Part shown: one piece after another, positions 9,770-18,585 of the stretch | Layout: the number at the start of each line of letters is the position of its first letter | Numbering within the stretch: the stretch's first letter is position 1 | NCBI RefSeq assembly: GCF_003070865.1 | Contig: NZ_CP026948.1 | Coordinates: forward strand, 1,550,001 to 1,614,000 | Reading direction: 5' to 3' | DNA: 64,000 bases | DNA from: Corynebacterium liangguodongii | Lineage (GTDB): Bacteria; Actinomycetota; Actinomycetes; Mycobacteriales; Mycobacteriaceae | Program-made: the position numbers and the translations under genes | Notes under the pieces: generated by a model | What the model was told of the DNA's origin: nothing | Database searches by the model: none | What the model saw: only the letters and a program-made list of their open reading frames with translations

Positions 9770-10351
9770 CTACAGCGCCGGCGCGGGCGCCGGTGCCCCG
9801 CCCTCGGCCGGAGCGGGCGCCGGTGCCCCGCCCTCGGCCGGCGCTGCCGATTGGCACATCGGCGGGACCTGCTCGGGCGGCAGGGCGTGGGTGACCAGGG
9901 TGCAAGCCCAGGTCTTGGAGAGCTTCCAGTAGCCGTTCTCAAAGACGAATTCGACGTTGTCGGCGAGCTGCGCGCCCTGCTCCGGCTGGTTGAAGCTTAC
10001 CGTCGCGAGCACGGAGTTGGGTTCGTAGCCGGGCAGGACCGGGTCGACGACGTGGAAGTTGGCGCCGGACTGCTGCTGGGACTGGGCCATGACGTCGAAA
10101 AGCTCGGGCGCGGTCTCGCCGCCCTGGACGGTGTTGACGCGCTCCTCCATGGGCACGGCCGGGTCGGTCGCGCGCGCGAGGACACCGTTGAGGTCCGCGG
10201 CGCTTGGCAGCTCGGCGGCGGGCGCGGCCTCGGCGGACGAGGCGACGGTGGAGGTCTCCGACGGCGTGGTCTCCGCCTCGTTGGAGCAGGCGGCTACGCC
10301 CATGGTTGCGCCCAGGGCCACGACGGCCGCGGCGATGTTCCTTGCGTTCAC
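9770..10351 (-). CDS. MTB12/CFP-2-like secreted lipoprotein
   Basis: A 193-residue exported protein. The signal peptide MNARNIAAAVVALGATMGVAAC has lipobox VAAC, followed by a Thr/Ser/Ala linker and a domain (about 55-165) resembling the low-molecular-weight antigen MTB12 (CFP-2) of mycobacteria: DPAVPMEERV near the start and a FENGYWKLSKTWAC segment. The C-terminal 25 residues are two copies of a Pro-Ala-Glu-Gly decapeptide from a 30 bp tandem duplication. GTG start at 10351 has AAGGAG ten bases upstream. It converges on the ABC-F gene and is divergent from ansA. Role unknown; probably cell-envelope. Confidence 0.8.
   Translation of the reverse strand: MNARNIAAAVVALGATMGVAACSNEAETTPSETSTVASSAEAAPAAELPSAADLNGVLARATDPAVPMEERVNTVQGGETAPELFDVMAQSQQQSGANFHVVDPVLPGYEPNSVLATVSFNQPEQGAQLADNVEFVFENGYWKLSKTWACTLVTHALPPEQVPPMCQSAAPAEGGAPAPAPAEGGAPAPAPAL
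9783..9842 (-). repeat. 30 bp direct tandem duplication in the MTB12-like gene
   Basis: Two near-identical 30 bp units (starting 9783 and 9813) keep frame and encode the Pro/Ala-rich tail. Such tracts often vary in copy number between strains. Confidence 0.85.
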
Positions 10352-10369
10352 TTCTCACGTCTCCTTTGT

Positions 10370-10434
10370 GCGGGTGTAATCTGGCCAAGGTTACCGTTTT
10401 ATAACAACAAACCCCAACCGGCACTCTAGTAGTC
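10370..10434. promoter_or_regulatory. divergent promoter region ansA / MTB12-like gene
   Basis: The 83 bp gap contains the AT-rich GTTTTATAACAACAAAC segment (about 10390-10410), readable as TATAAA on the minus strand and TATAAC on the plus strand. Exact start points are not evident. Confidence 0.4.
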
Positions 10435-11364
10435 ATGACTTCTCCCCAGCCCGGCGACACGTTCGTCCTCGTTATTTCCACCGGCGGCACCATCGCCTCC
10501 ACGACCGACCCTTCGGGCGCCCTCGTGCCCACGCTCGACGCCCAAGAGCTCACCCGGCGCGCGGACGCCGACGAGCCGGTGCGCGTGTTCGACGCCGCGC
10601 GGCTCGATTCCTCGGCGATGGGGCTCGGCGATATCGATACGCTCTCTTCGCTCGTGAGCAGGGCGCTTGGCGACGCCCTCGTCACCGGCATCGTCATCAC
10701 CCACGGCACCGACTCCATGGCCGAGACGGCGCTCGCGCTCGACCTTATCCACTCCGACCCGCGCCCCGTCGTGCTCACCGGCGCCCAGCTGCCCGCCGAC
10801 CACGGCAGCGCCGACGGCCCGGCCAACCTGCGCCGCGCCATCGAGCTCGCCGCGGACCCGCTGACCCGCGGCAACGGGGTGTTTGTGCACTTCGGCGGCG
10901 ACACGCTGGCCGCGCGCGGGCTGCAGAAGATCGATACCGCCGCCCGCCGCGCCTTTGCGCTGACCGCGCCGCTGACATTGCCGCGCCCGGCGGCGGTGGA
11001 GCGCGCCCCGCTGGCCGGGATAGACGTGCCGATCGTGCGCGCGTGGCCCGGCGCGGACGCCGCGCTGCTGGACTGGGTGGCCTCCAGGCGCCCCGACGGC
11101 ATCGTCGTCGAGGCGCTCGGCTCCGGCAACGTCTCGGACGAGATGGGCGCCGCGGTGGGCCGGGCCGTCGCCGCGGGTATCCCGGTGGTGGTGGCCACCT
11201 CTGTGCCCTTCGGTGAGGTCGCGTTCTCCTACGGCGGCGCTGGCGGCGGGGCCTCCCTCGGTGCGGCGGGCGCGCTTCCCGCGGGTTACTTGCGCGCCGG
11301 CCAGGCCCGCATCGCACTCGCCACCGCGATCGCCACCGGCACCGACCCACGGGCGCTGCTCTAG
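10435..11364 (+). CDS. ansA: L-asparaginase
   Basis: A 309-residue asparaginase/glutaminase-family enzyme that hydrolyses L-asparagine to aspartate and ammonia. The N-terminal nucleophile region reads STGGTIAST (about residues 14-22) and the second catalytic motif VITHGTDSMAETA occurs near residue 85; both threonines and the Thr-Asp pair are present. A late proton-relay region around DGIVVEALGSGN is also seen. No signal peptide, so it is probably cytoplasmic. It is divergent from the MTB12-like gene and convergent with dinB. Confidence 0.92.
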   Translation: MTSPQPGDTFVLVISTGGTIASTTDPSGALVPTLDAQELTRRADADEPVRVFDAARLDSSAMGLGDIDTLSSLVSRALGDALVTGIVITHGTDSMAETALALDLIHSDPRPVVLTGAQLPADHGSADGPANLRRAIELAADPLTRGNGVFVHFGGDTLAARGLQKIDTAARRAFALTAPLTLPRPAAVERAPLAGIDVPIVRAWPGADAALLDWVASRRPDGIVVEALGSGNVSDEMGAAVGRAVAAGIPVVVATSVPFGEVAFSYGGAGGGASLGAAGALPAGYLRAGQARIALATAIATGTDPRALL

Positions 11365-11410
11365 CGCTCGCCCTCAACCCGGAAGGGTAAACCCGCGGCT
11401 CCTCACCCTC

Positions 11411-11446
11411 AACCCCGAGCAGGTTCGGGGTGTCCGGGTTTAGGCT
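11411..11446. repeat. intergenic palindromic repeat, copy A (ansA/dinB junction)
   Basis: A 30 bp core starting AACCCCGAGCAGGTTC followed by TAGGCT. It contains CCCCGA/TCGGGG arms and may serve as a bidirectional terminator between the convergent genes; the dinB stop codon lies at its edge. The core is present inverted, with 3 mismatches, on the other side of dinB (12869-12898). Confidence 0.65.
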
Positions 11447-12816
11447 GAATCCCCATCCAGCCAGTCCCCCCAGGCCAGGGAGTCCACCGGGTCGGCCGGG
11501 CGCAGATCCGGGTCGCTCTCGCGCAGACTCACCGCGCGGCCCGGGCCCGTTTCGCGCGTCTCGAAGCGAACCGTGACCCAGCCGTGGCCCGCGCCCTGGA
11601 TCCAGCCGTGGCCGTAATCGGGGTGGAAGACGTCCTGCGTGGCGCGCCACCCCTCGGCCTCCCCCACGTCCGGCGCCGCGGCCTCCCCTGCCTCGTGGTC
11701 GCTCACGCCGACCTCGAAGTCCGCCTCTGCGCCGCCGGGGGCGACCTCGCGATCCAGCTCCGGGAACAGAACGTCCTGCAGGGTCTCCTCCAGCCCGGAG
11801 TAGCCCACGCCGACGAGCCGGATCGGGCCGACCTCGCCCGGGTAGCGCACGAGCTTGAAGGCGATGGCGGTCAACGTCTCGGCGTCGTCGGTGGCGTACG
11901 GCAGGCTGAGCGAGCGCGACTCGATGCGGAAATCCGCCATGCGCAGCTTTACGGTGACGGTGCGCGCGCCGCGGCCGTCGCGAAGCAGCCGCTCGTGCGC
12001 TGCCTCGGCGGCCCGCCGCAACGCCGCGTCCACCTCCGCCGCCGTGTGCAGGTCGCGCGGGTAGGTGTGCTCGGCCGAGACCTGCTTCGCCTCGGCGCGA
12101 GGCCGCACCTCGCGCTCGTCGATGCCCTGGGCGAGCCGCCACAGCTGCTTGCCCACGACCCCTCCCAGCGTGATCTCCACCTCCCGCTCGGACAGCGCGG
12201 CGAGCTCCCCGATGGTCTTAACCCCCACCGCCGCCAGCTTGCCCTGCGTGACCGGGCCGGCTCCCCACAGCTCGCCCACCGGCAGCGGCCCGACGATCTC
12301 GTCTTGCCGCTCGCGCGGGATGATGAACACCCCGTTCGGCTTGGCCTGCCCGGAGCCGATCTTCGCGTACTGCTTGCCGCTACCCGCGCCTATCGACGAC
12401 GGCAGGCCCGTGACCTCCCTAATCTCCGCGCGCAGCCGGTTGGCCCACTCGCGCACCTCCCCTGGCGTCGCGCCCTGGAGTTCTTGCGGCTCCATGTAGG
12501 CCTCGTCGATGGAGAGGCGCTCGAGCACGTCGACGCGGCGGGAAATGACCTCGAAGACGCGTTTCGACGCCACCGAGTACACCGCCTTCCTCGGCGCCAC
12601 CAGCACCGCCTTCGGGCCGACCAGTCGCGCGGCGTGGTGCGTCGGCATCGCCGAGCGGGCCCCGTAGGCGCGGGCCTCGTAGCTGGCGCCCGCGACCACT
12701 CCGCGCCCGCCCACCCCGGCGACGAGCACCGGGCGGCCTCTAAGCGTCGGGCGGGTGAGCTGCTCGCAGGAGGCGAAGAACGCGTCCATGTCGATGTGCA
12801 GCACCCAGCGGTCCAT
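11440..12816 (-). CDS. dinB: DNA polymerase IV (Y family)
   Basis: A 458-residue translesion polymerase. HIDMDAFFASCEQ at the N terminus carries the first metal-binding aspartates and LSIDEAYM (about residue 105) the second catalytic pair; the thumb and little-finger regions follow. The C-terminal 90 residues are an acidic extension ending in DSLAWGDWLDGDSA, seen in actinobacterial DinB proteins, and no clear QLxLF clamp motif is visible at the very end. ATG at 12816 opens the conserved MDRWVLHIDMD. I see no SOS box in front of it. The gene is bracketed by inverted copies of an intergenic repeat. Confidence 0.93.
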   Translation of the reverse strand: MDRWVLHIDMDAFFASCEQLTRPTLRGRPVLVAGVGGRGVVAGASYEARAYGARSAMPTHHAARLVGPKAVLVAPRKAVYSVASKRVFEVISRRVDVLERLSIDEAYMEPQELQGATPGEVREWANRLRAEIREVTGLPSSIGAGSGKQYAKIGSGQAKPNGVFIIPRERQDEIVGPLPVGELWGAGPVTQGKLAAVGVKTIGELAALSEREVEITLGGVVGKQLWRLAQGIDEREVRPRAEAKQVSAEHTYPRDLHTAAEVDAALRRAAEAAHERLLRDGRGARTVTVKLRMADFRIESRSLSLPYATDDAETLTAIAFKLVRYPGEVGPIRLVGVGYSGLEETLQDVLFPELDREVAPGGAEADFEVGVSDHEAGEAAAPDVGEAEGWRATQDVFHPDYGHGWIQGAGHGWVTVRFETRETGPGRAVSLRESDPDLRPADPVDSLAWGDWLDGDSA

Positions 12817-12859
12817 ACTGACCAGGGTATCGCGGGCGTCGGGGGGCGCGACCGACCCC

Positions 12860-12942
12860 TTCCGCCTCAACTCGGACACCCCGAACTTGCTCTGGGTTTA
12901 GGCTAAGCACCCACCAGTTGACCCGTCCGAGTTGAGGCGGAA
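12860..12942. repeat. 18 bp perfect inverted repeat between ileS and dinB
   Basis: TTCCGCCTCAACTCGGAC at 12860-12877 is perfectly repeated in inverse orientation at 12925-12942 with a 47-base spacer. It begins 5 bases after the ileS stop codon and may act as its terminator, although there is no U-run. Confidence 0.7.
12869..12904. repeat. intergenic palindromic repeat, copy B (ileS/dinB junction)
   Basis: The inverted core of copy A (11411-11440) with 3 differences in 30, again followed on the plus strand by TAGGCT. The outer hexamer is direct while the core is inverted. Confidence 0.65.
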
Positions 12943-12947
12943 AGCGC

Positions 12948-15900
12948 TCAGCGGTTCTTCACCACGTTCGCGCTGACCCCGGCGACGATGTCGAAGGCAC
13001 CCGCGCCCTCGCTGGCCACCTCGAAGGAGGTCGCGAGTGTCTCGGCGGCGATGTGCTCTGAGTGGGCGCGCGCCCACTCGCCCTTGTCCTCCGGCACGAA
13101 GAGCTGCACGGAGATGCGGTCGGAGACCTCGAAGCCGGAGGCCTTGCGGGCGTCCTGCAGGCCGCGGATGACATCAGCCGCCCACCCCTCGGCCTCGAGT
13201 TCCTCGGAGAGCTGGGTGTCGAGGACGACGAGGCCATCGGCGCCGTCGATACGCGCGGTGGACTCGGGGTTCTCGGCCACCAGGCGCTCCGTATAAAGCT
13301 CAGGCGTCAAAACGATGTCGCCGTCGACGACGACGTTGTCGCCCTCGCGCACGTAGTTTCCGGCCTTGACGTTCTTAATCGCGCGCTGGACGTCCTTGCC
13401 CAGCGTCGGGCCGGCGACCTTCGCGTTGACCACGACGTCGAAGGAGCCGGCGGAGGCGACGTCGTCAGTAAGCACGACCTCCTTGACGTTGACCTCGTCG
13501 CGGATGACGGCGACGAACGGCTGCAGCGCGCCCGAATCCGGCAGCGCCACCGTGAGGCTGCTCAGCGGCAGGCGGTTGCGCAGCTTGTTGGACTTGCGTA
13601 CCGACGACGCCGCCGAGCACACCGCGCGGGTGGCGTCCATCGCCGCGACGAGCGCGTCGTCTGCCGGGATCTCGGCGGCGCGCGGGTAGTCGCTAAGGTG
13701 CACCGAGCGCTTTGCCGTGAGCCCCCGCCAGATCACCTCGGTGATGTACGGCAGCAGCGGGGCGGCGACGCGGCAGGTGATCTCGAGGACCGTATACAAG
13801 GTGTTGAAGGCCTCCGGGTGCGCCTCCTGGCCCTCCCAGAAGCGCTCGCGAGAACGGCGCACGTACCAGTTGGTCAGGGTGTCGGCGAACTGGCGCAGCT
13901 CATCGCAGGCATCCGCGATGCGGGTGTCCTCGAGCGCGGCGCCGACGCCTTCGGCCAGGTCGTGCGTCTTGGCCAGGATGTAGCGGTCGAGCACGTCGGT
14001 GGAATCCACCGACCAGGTGGCCTCCTGCGAGGAGTAGAGCTGCAGGAAGGTGTACGCGTTCCAGATCGGCAGCAGCGCCTGGCGCACGCCCTCGCGGATG
14101 CCCTGCTCTGTGACGATGAGGTTACCGCCGCGCAGGATCGGGCTGGACATAAGGAACCAGCGCATCGCGTCCGAGCCGTCGCGGTCGAAGACCTCGAAGA
14201 CATTCGGGTAGTTGCCCTTCGACTTCGACATCTTCAGGCCGTCGGAGCCGAGCACGATGCCGTGGGCGACGACCTTCTTAAACGCCGGGCGGTCGAACAG
14301 CGCGGTGGCGAGGACGTGCTGGACGTAGAACCAGCCGCGGGTCTGGCCGGAGTACTCGACGATGAAGTCCGCGGGCTGGCGCGCCTCGAACTCTTGCGTG
14401 TTTTCGAACGGGTAGTGGTACTGCGCGAACGGCATGGAGCCGGACTCGAACCAGCAGTCAAGCACGTCGGGCACGCGGCGCATCGTGGACTTGCCCGTCG
14501 GGTCGTCGGGGTTGGGGCGGGTCAGCTCGTCGATGTGGGGGCGGTGCAGGCTTTCGGGGCGCACACCGAAGTCGCGCTCGAGCTCGTCGAGGGAGCCGTA
14601 GACGTCGACACGCGGGTAGGCGGGGTCGTCGGAGACCCAAGCCGGCACCGGCGAGCCCCAGTAGCGGGTGCGCGAGATGTTCCAATCGCGCGCGCCTTCG
14701 AGCCACTTGCCAAACTGTCCGTCGCGGATGTGCTCCGGGATCCACTCGATCTGCTGGTTGAGCTCCACCATCCGGTCGCGGAACTCGCTGACCTTGACAA
14801 ACCACGCGGGCAGCGCCATGTAGATCAGCGGCTCGCCCGAGCGCCAGGAGTGCGGGTAGGAGTGGACGATCGTCTGGTCGCGCAGCACCCGGCCGGCCGC
14901 CTTCAGGTCCCGGATGATGTCACGGTTGGCGTCGAAGACGAGCTTGCCTTCGTACTCCGGCACGAGCGAGGTGAACTTGCCGTCCGCGTCGACGGGGATG
15001 ACCAGGTCGATGCCGTACTTCGACGTGGTGGCCATGTCGTCCTCGCCAAACGCCGGGGCCTGGTGGACGATGCCGGTGCCGTCCTCGGTGGAGACGTAGT
15101 CGGCCACGAGCACCATAAAGGCGTTCTCCTGGTCGGCGAAGTAGTCGAACACCGGGGTGTACTCCAGGCCCTCAAGCTCGGCGCCGGCAAAGGTGGCCAG
15201 CACCTCAGGCTCCTTGCCCAGCTCCTTGGCGTAGGCGCCGACGAGGTTCGTGGCAAGCAGCAGGGTGCGCCCGACAAACTCGGGTGCCCCGTCCTCACCG
15301 ACGCGCACCAGGGAGTACTCGATTGCGGGCCCGACGGCGAGCGCGAGGTTCGACGGCAGCGTCCACGGCGTGGTGGTCCAGGCGATGGCGGCGGCGTCGT
15401 GGAGCTCGGGGTGCTGCGCCCACGTCTGCTTCGCCGGGAAGCCTTCGCGCGCGCCGGTGAGCGGGAGTGTGACGGTGACGGTGGGGTCCTGGCGGTCTCG
15501 GTAGGCGTCGTCAAGCCGCGTCTCCTGGTTCGACAGCGGCGTGTGCTCCGCCCAGGAGTAGGGCAGCACGCGGAAGCCCTGGTAGATCAGTCCCTTGTCG
15601 TAGAGCGCCTTGAACGCCCACATGACCGACTCCATGAAGTCGGCGTCCATCGTCTTGTACCCGTTGTCAAAGTCCACCCAGCGCGCCTGGCGGTTGACGT
15701 AGTCCTCCCACTCGCCGGCGTAGTGCATCACCGACTTCGCGCAGTACTCGTTGAACTTCTCCAAGCCCATGTCCTCGATCTGGGCCTTATCGGTGATGCC
15801 GAGCTGTTTTTCCGCCTCGAGCTCGGCGGGTAGGCCGTGGCAATCCCAGCCGAACACGCGCGGGACGTGGTAGCCGGTCATCGTGCGGAAGCGCGGCACG

Positions 15901-16128
15901 ATGTCCTTGACGTAGCCGGTCAAGAGGTGGCCGTAGTGCGGCAGGCCGTTGGCAAACGGGGGGCCGTCGTTGAAGACGTATTCCTCGCATCCCTCGCGGC
16001 CAGCTAACGACGCCTGAAACGTCCCATCTTCCTGCCAGTACCGCCCCACCTGGCGCTCCATTTCGGGGAAGCTGCTGCTCCCGCCCGTCATGTCGACCTT
16101 GGGGTAGACGCCGCCGATGTCACTCATG
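12948..16128 (-). CDS. ileS: isoleucyl-tRNA synthetase
   Basis: A 1060-residue class I synthetase charging tRNA-Ile. The HIGH-type motif is HYGH at residues 65-68 after PPFANGLP, and KMSKSKGN lies near residue 630. The long CP1 editing domain and a C-terminal anticodon-binding region are present, matching the longer, eukaryote-like IleRS of actinobacteria. ATG at 16128 ([10 protein letters not shown]) has GGAG nine bases upstream; the upstream in-frame extension lies inside the T-box leader and is not coding. Expression is governed by the T-box in front. Confidence 0.97.
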
Positions 16129-16347
16129 TGTACTGCTCCTTCACTCACGTTCTGCTTAGGACTGCAGGGACGCGGAGCTCCGCGCGGTACCACCCTGCTT
16201 GGGGCCGGCTGGGCCTGCCCCCACTTCGTTTGTGGTGAAGGAGGTGACGTCTCCTTGGCGACGTCCGGTTCTACTAAGCCCTTGCCCGGGCTGTTCTTCC
16301 GGAAACGCTCCCCGGTGATGGCCGGATCAACGCGTGCTTGGATGAGC
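16129..16347 (-). promoter_or_regulatory. T-box leader of ileS
   Basis: The minus strand carries the conserved T-box sequence AGGGTGGTACCGCG (16183-16196) inside a GCAGGG...CCCTGC helix with CGCGGAGCTCCGCG. About 110-130 bases upstream GTTGATCCGGCCATCACC (about 16318-16335) resembles the ultrashort Stem I of actinobacterial ileS leaders, offering AUC as specifier for tRNA-Ile. Uncharged tRNA-Ile would pair with the T-box bulge and expose the ileS ribosome binding site. I infer translational control because no U-run follows and because this leader class in actinobacteria works that way. Confidence 0.92.
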
Positions 16348-16353
16348 GCCTGT

Positions 16354-16359
16354 CATTGT
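16354..16359 (-). promoter_or_regulatory. ileS: -10 element of the ileS promoter
   Basis: Minus strand TACAAT directly before the T-box leader, placing the transcription start near 16347. No strong -35 at standard spacing. Confidence 0.55.
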
Positions 16360-16416
16360 AGCGCGCCGCATCCCGCGCGGCCACGCAAGGGCGACCTTCA
16401 AGCGCGGTCGCCCACA

Positions 16417-16502
16417 GTCAGACATCCACAAGCAGATAGATCGCCATACGCACGACGTACTACCTCACGGGACGGTGATCTATCTGCCTGTGGGTGTATG
16501 AC
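16417..16502. repeat. 29 bp imperfect inverted repeat between divIVA and ileS
   Basis: Arms 16417-16445 and 16474-16502 match at 25 of 29 positions around a 28-base spacer; the shared core is GCAGATAGATC. All but one of the differences are transitions. It has no U-run and sits between the divIVA terminator and the ileS promoter. It could be a small non-autonomous element, a regulator site or a structured RNA. Confidence 0.65.
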
Positions 16503-16531
16503 TTTGCCGCAAAGCACACCCTCGGCCCACG

Positions 16532-16567
16532 AAAAACCGCCCCTCCCCGATCGCGGGGACGGGCGGT
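16532..16567 (-). terminator. divIVA terminator
   Basis: Minus strand CCGCCCGTCCCC / GGGGAGGGGCGG hairpin followed by TTTTT, 14 bases after the divIVA stop. It closes the dcw cluster. Confidence 0.9.
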
Positions 16568-16580
16568 GAGCCGGCGCGAG

Positions 16581-17522
16581 TTACTTCTCGCCCGCCGGGG
16601 TGCTCGGCGCAGAGGAGCCGCGGGAGTCGAGCTCCTCGAGCTGGGACTGCAGCAGGGTGCGCAGGCGAGTGCGGTACTCGCGCTCGAAGGTGCGCAGCTC
16701 CGCAATGCGGTTCTCCAACGCGGTCTGCTGCTGCTTGACGGTGTTCATGATCTCCGTGTGCTTACGCTCGGCGTCCGCCTGCAGCTTGGCTGCCTGTTCC
16801 TCGGCCTGGCGCACCTGGGCCTCGGCGCGGGAGTTCGCGTCGCTGGTGGTCTCCGCGGCCTTCTTCTCCGCGTCGGAAACGAGCTGCTGGGCGCGGGTCT
16901 CCGCGGTGCGGGTCGTCTCGGCCGCCTTCGTCTCGGCGTCCTTGAGCTGGCGCTCGGCGGCGCCGCGGGCCTCATCGAGCATGGAGCGGGCCTCGGCCTG
17001 CGCGTCGGAGGTAAGGCGATCGGCCATTTCCTGGGCTAGGCCCAGGACCTTGGCGGCCTGGACGTGGGTGTCGGCGGAGGCCTCGGTGGGCTTATTCTCC
17101 GCAACCGGGGTGGCGGCGACGGTGCTCTTCTGGGCGTTCGCTTCGGCGTCCTTGCGGGCCTTGTCAGCCTCTTCGCGCGCGGCGCGGGCGGCTTCCTCGG
17201 CGCGGGTGCGGGCCTGCTCGGCCTCGCGGAGCTTCTTGTCGTACTCGCCGCGAAGCTCGGCCTCGAGCTTCTGGCGCACGGCTGCCTCATCAACCTTCGG
17301 TGCGTCGGTCTTGATCACGGTCGAGGCAGCGGCCGGGGCGGCACCGCCACGACCGAGCTCGTCCACCTTCGAGCGCAGCTCCTCGTTCTCGTCGATGAGC
17401 TGGGCGAGGGTGTCCTCGACGAGGTCAAGGAACTGATCGACCTCATCCTCGTTGTATCCGCGCTTGCCAATCGGAGGCTTGTTGAATGCGACCTTGTGCA
17501 CGTCTGCTGGAGTGAGCGGCAT
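16581..17522 (-). CDS. divIVA: polar growth scaffold DivIVA/Wag31
   Basis: A 313-residue coiled-coil protein that marks the poles and recruits the elongation machinery in corynebacteria and mycobacteria. The N-terminal DivIVA domain ([33 protein letters not shown], about 1-60) contains the membrane-binding segment; a variable linker (about 70-160) and a long Ala/Glu/Arg coiled coil (about 165-290) follow. ATG at 17522 has GAAGGGA upstream. It ends the dcw cluster and has its own promoter and strong terminator. The DivIVA domain and position leave little doubt. Confidence 0.96.
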   Translation of the reverse strand: MPLTPADVHKVAFNKPPIGKRGYNEDEVDQFLDLVEDTLAQLIDENEELRSKVDELGRGGAAPAAASTVIKTDAPKVDEAAVRQKLEAELRGEYDKKLREAEQARTRAEEAARAAREEADKARKDAEANAQKSTVAATPVAENKPTEASADTHVQAAKVLGLAQEMADRLTSDAQAEARSMLDEARGAAERQLKDAETKAAETTRTAETRAQQLVSDAEKKAAETTSDANSRAEAQVRQAEEQAAKLQADAERKHTEIMNTVKQQQTALENRIAELRTFEREYRTRLRTLLQSQLEELDSRGSSAPSTPAGEK

Positions 17523-17633
17523 AGAAGTTCCCTTCGAGTTAATGTCGGGCCCACCTGTGTGAGCACGCGGGTGCTCCCCCATTGTTGAGCGAACTCCCGA
17601 GCAATTTTACGTTCTTCCTTTTGTAACACGGCG

Positions 17634-17661
17634 AGTGTATCGGACGCACTCCCACGTCAAA
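17634..17661 (-). promoter_or_regulatory. divIVA: divIVA promoter
   Basis: Minus strand TTTGAC, 16-base spacer, TACACT. The start would be near 17627, giving a leader of about 105 bases that ends with GTTACAAAAGG and further AT-rich sequence. Confidence 0.55.
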
Positions 17662-17730
17662 TCATTTATACCCTCAATCTACCCCTGACGTTGACCCGAA
17701 ACGCCCTGCCTCACCCCAACGAGGGGGCAG

Positions 17731-18039
17731 CTACCGCAGGAAAGGCTGAACGAGCCCGACGCTGACGAGCATCTGGAGCAGCGCCAGGATGAGGAACAAG
17801 GCGATGACGCTGACGTCTAATCCCACACCGTTTCCCAGGCGCAGCGGCGGGATGGCGCGGCGCAGCGCCTTCACCGGCGGGTCGGTGGCGACGAAGATCA
17901 TCTCGGCAACAACCATGAACCACCGCGGCGGGTCGAACTGCTGCGAGAGGGACTGGATCATCTCCACGATGATCCGAATGACCACGAGCAGCGAATACAG
18001 GCCGATCAGTGCGAGGAGGATGGATCCAAAAAGTGCCAC
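17731..18039 (-). CDS. YggT family membrane protein
   Basis: A 102-residue protein with two hydrophobic segments (about residues 3-26 and 73-98) and the conserved SLSQQFDPPRWF and DPPVKALRRAIPPL stretches of the YggT family. YggT proteins sit beside sepF in many Gram-positives and are linked with division or osmotic tolerance, without a defined reaction. GTG at 18039 gives MALFGSILLALIG. It is 31 bp downstream of sepF on the same strand. Confidence 0.88.
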   Translation of the reverse strand: MALFGSILLALIGLYSLLVVIRIIVEMIQSLSQQFDPPRWFMVVAEMIFVATDPPVKALRRAIPPLRLGNGVGLDVSVIALFLILALLQMLVSVGLVQPFLR

Positions 18040-18070
18040 GTGTGAATCCTACCTGGCCAGGCCCGGGCGC

Positions 18071-18523
18071 CTAGCGCAGGTGCGCCGCGCGCTCGAGCTC
18101 CACGGGGGAGATCTCGGCGCCTTCCGGAACGATGGCGAAGACCCGGCGGTGCGTCGCGGAAGCCTTGCCCAGGTTGTGCATCTTGCCGCGCAGGGCGAAG
18201 CACAGGCCGGCGGCGAAGTCGACGAGGCGCTTGGCGTCGGCCGGGTCTAAGTCGGTGAGCTCCATGATCACGGCGTCGCCGTCGCGGAAGGGCTCGCCGA
18301 TCTCGCGGGCGTCGTTGTAGCTGCGCGGGGCGGCCGTGACCAGGGCCGCGGTGCGCACGCGGGTGGAACCGTAGTCGCGGCGCGGAGCGGGCGCGTAGGT
18401 ATGCTCGTCGCGCCCGCCCACAGCCGAGGGCTCCGGCGCGTAGCGGTGGTCGTCGTAGTAGACCTCGTCCGGGTCCGCCATGTTGAGGCCGAAGAACTCT
18501 TTTGCGCTGTCGAGGATAGACAT
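18071..18523 (-). CDS. sepF: cell division protein SepF
   Basis: A 150-residue cytoplasmic protein that binds membrane and the FtsZ tail, replacing FtsA as Z-ring anchor in actinobacteria. The N-terminal amphipathic start MSILDSAKEFFGL fits the membrane anchor; an acidic/Tyr linker and the globular SepF domain (about 65-150, RSYNDAREIGEPFRDGDAVIMELTD) follow. ATG at 18523 has AGGAGC eleven bases upstream. It sits in the usual place between yggS and yggT. Confidence 0.95.
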   Translation of the reverse strand: MSILDSAKEFFGLNMADPDEVYYDDHRYAPEPSAVGGRDEHTYAPAPRRDYGSTRVRTAALVTAAPRSYNDAREIGEPFRDGDAVIMELTDLDPADAKRLVDFAAGLCFALRGKMHNLGKASATHRRVFAIVPEGAEISPVELERAAHLR

Positions 18524-18585
18524 AGGTGTTGGTGCTCCTGGGGGTATGTGGACGTCTCTTTGCCGTGCGTCGGTAACCGTCGCGC

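Noticed and set aside
13062-15833. 923-codon open frame antisense to ileS
   Set aside because: In very GC-rich DNA the frame opposite a long gene often stays open. The sense strand encodes a complete IleRS with all motifs; the antisense product shows no family motif and strong Arg/Gly/Val/Asp bias.
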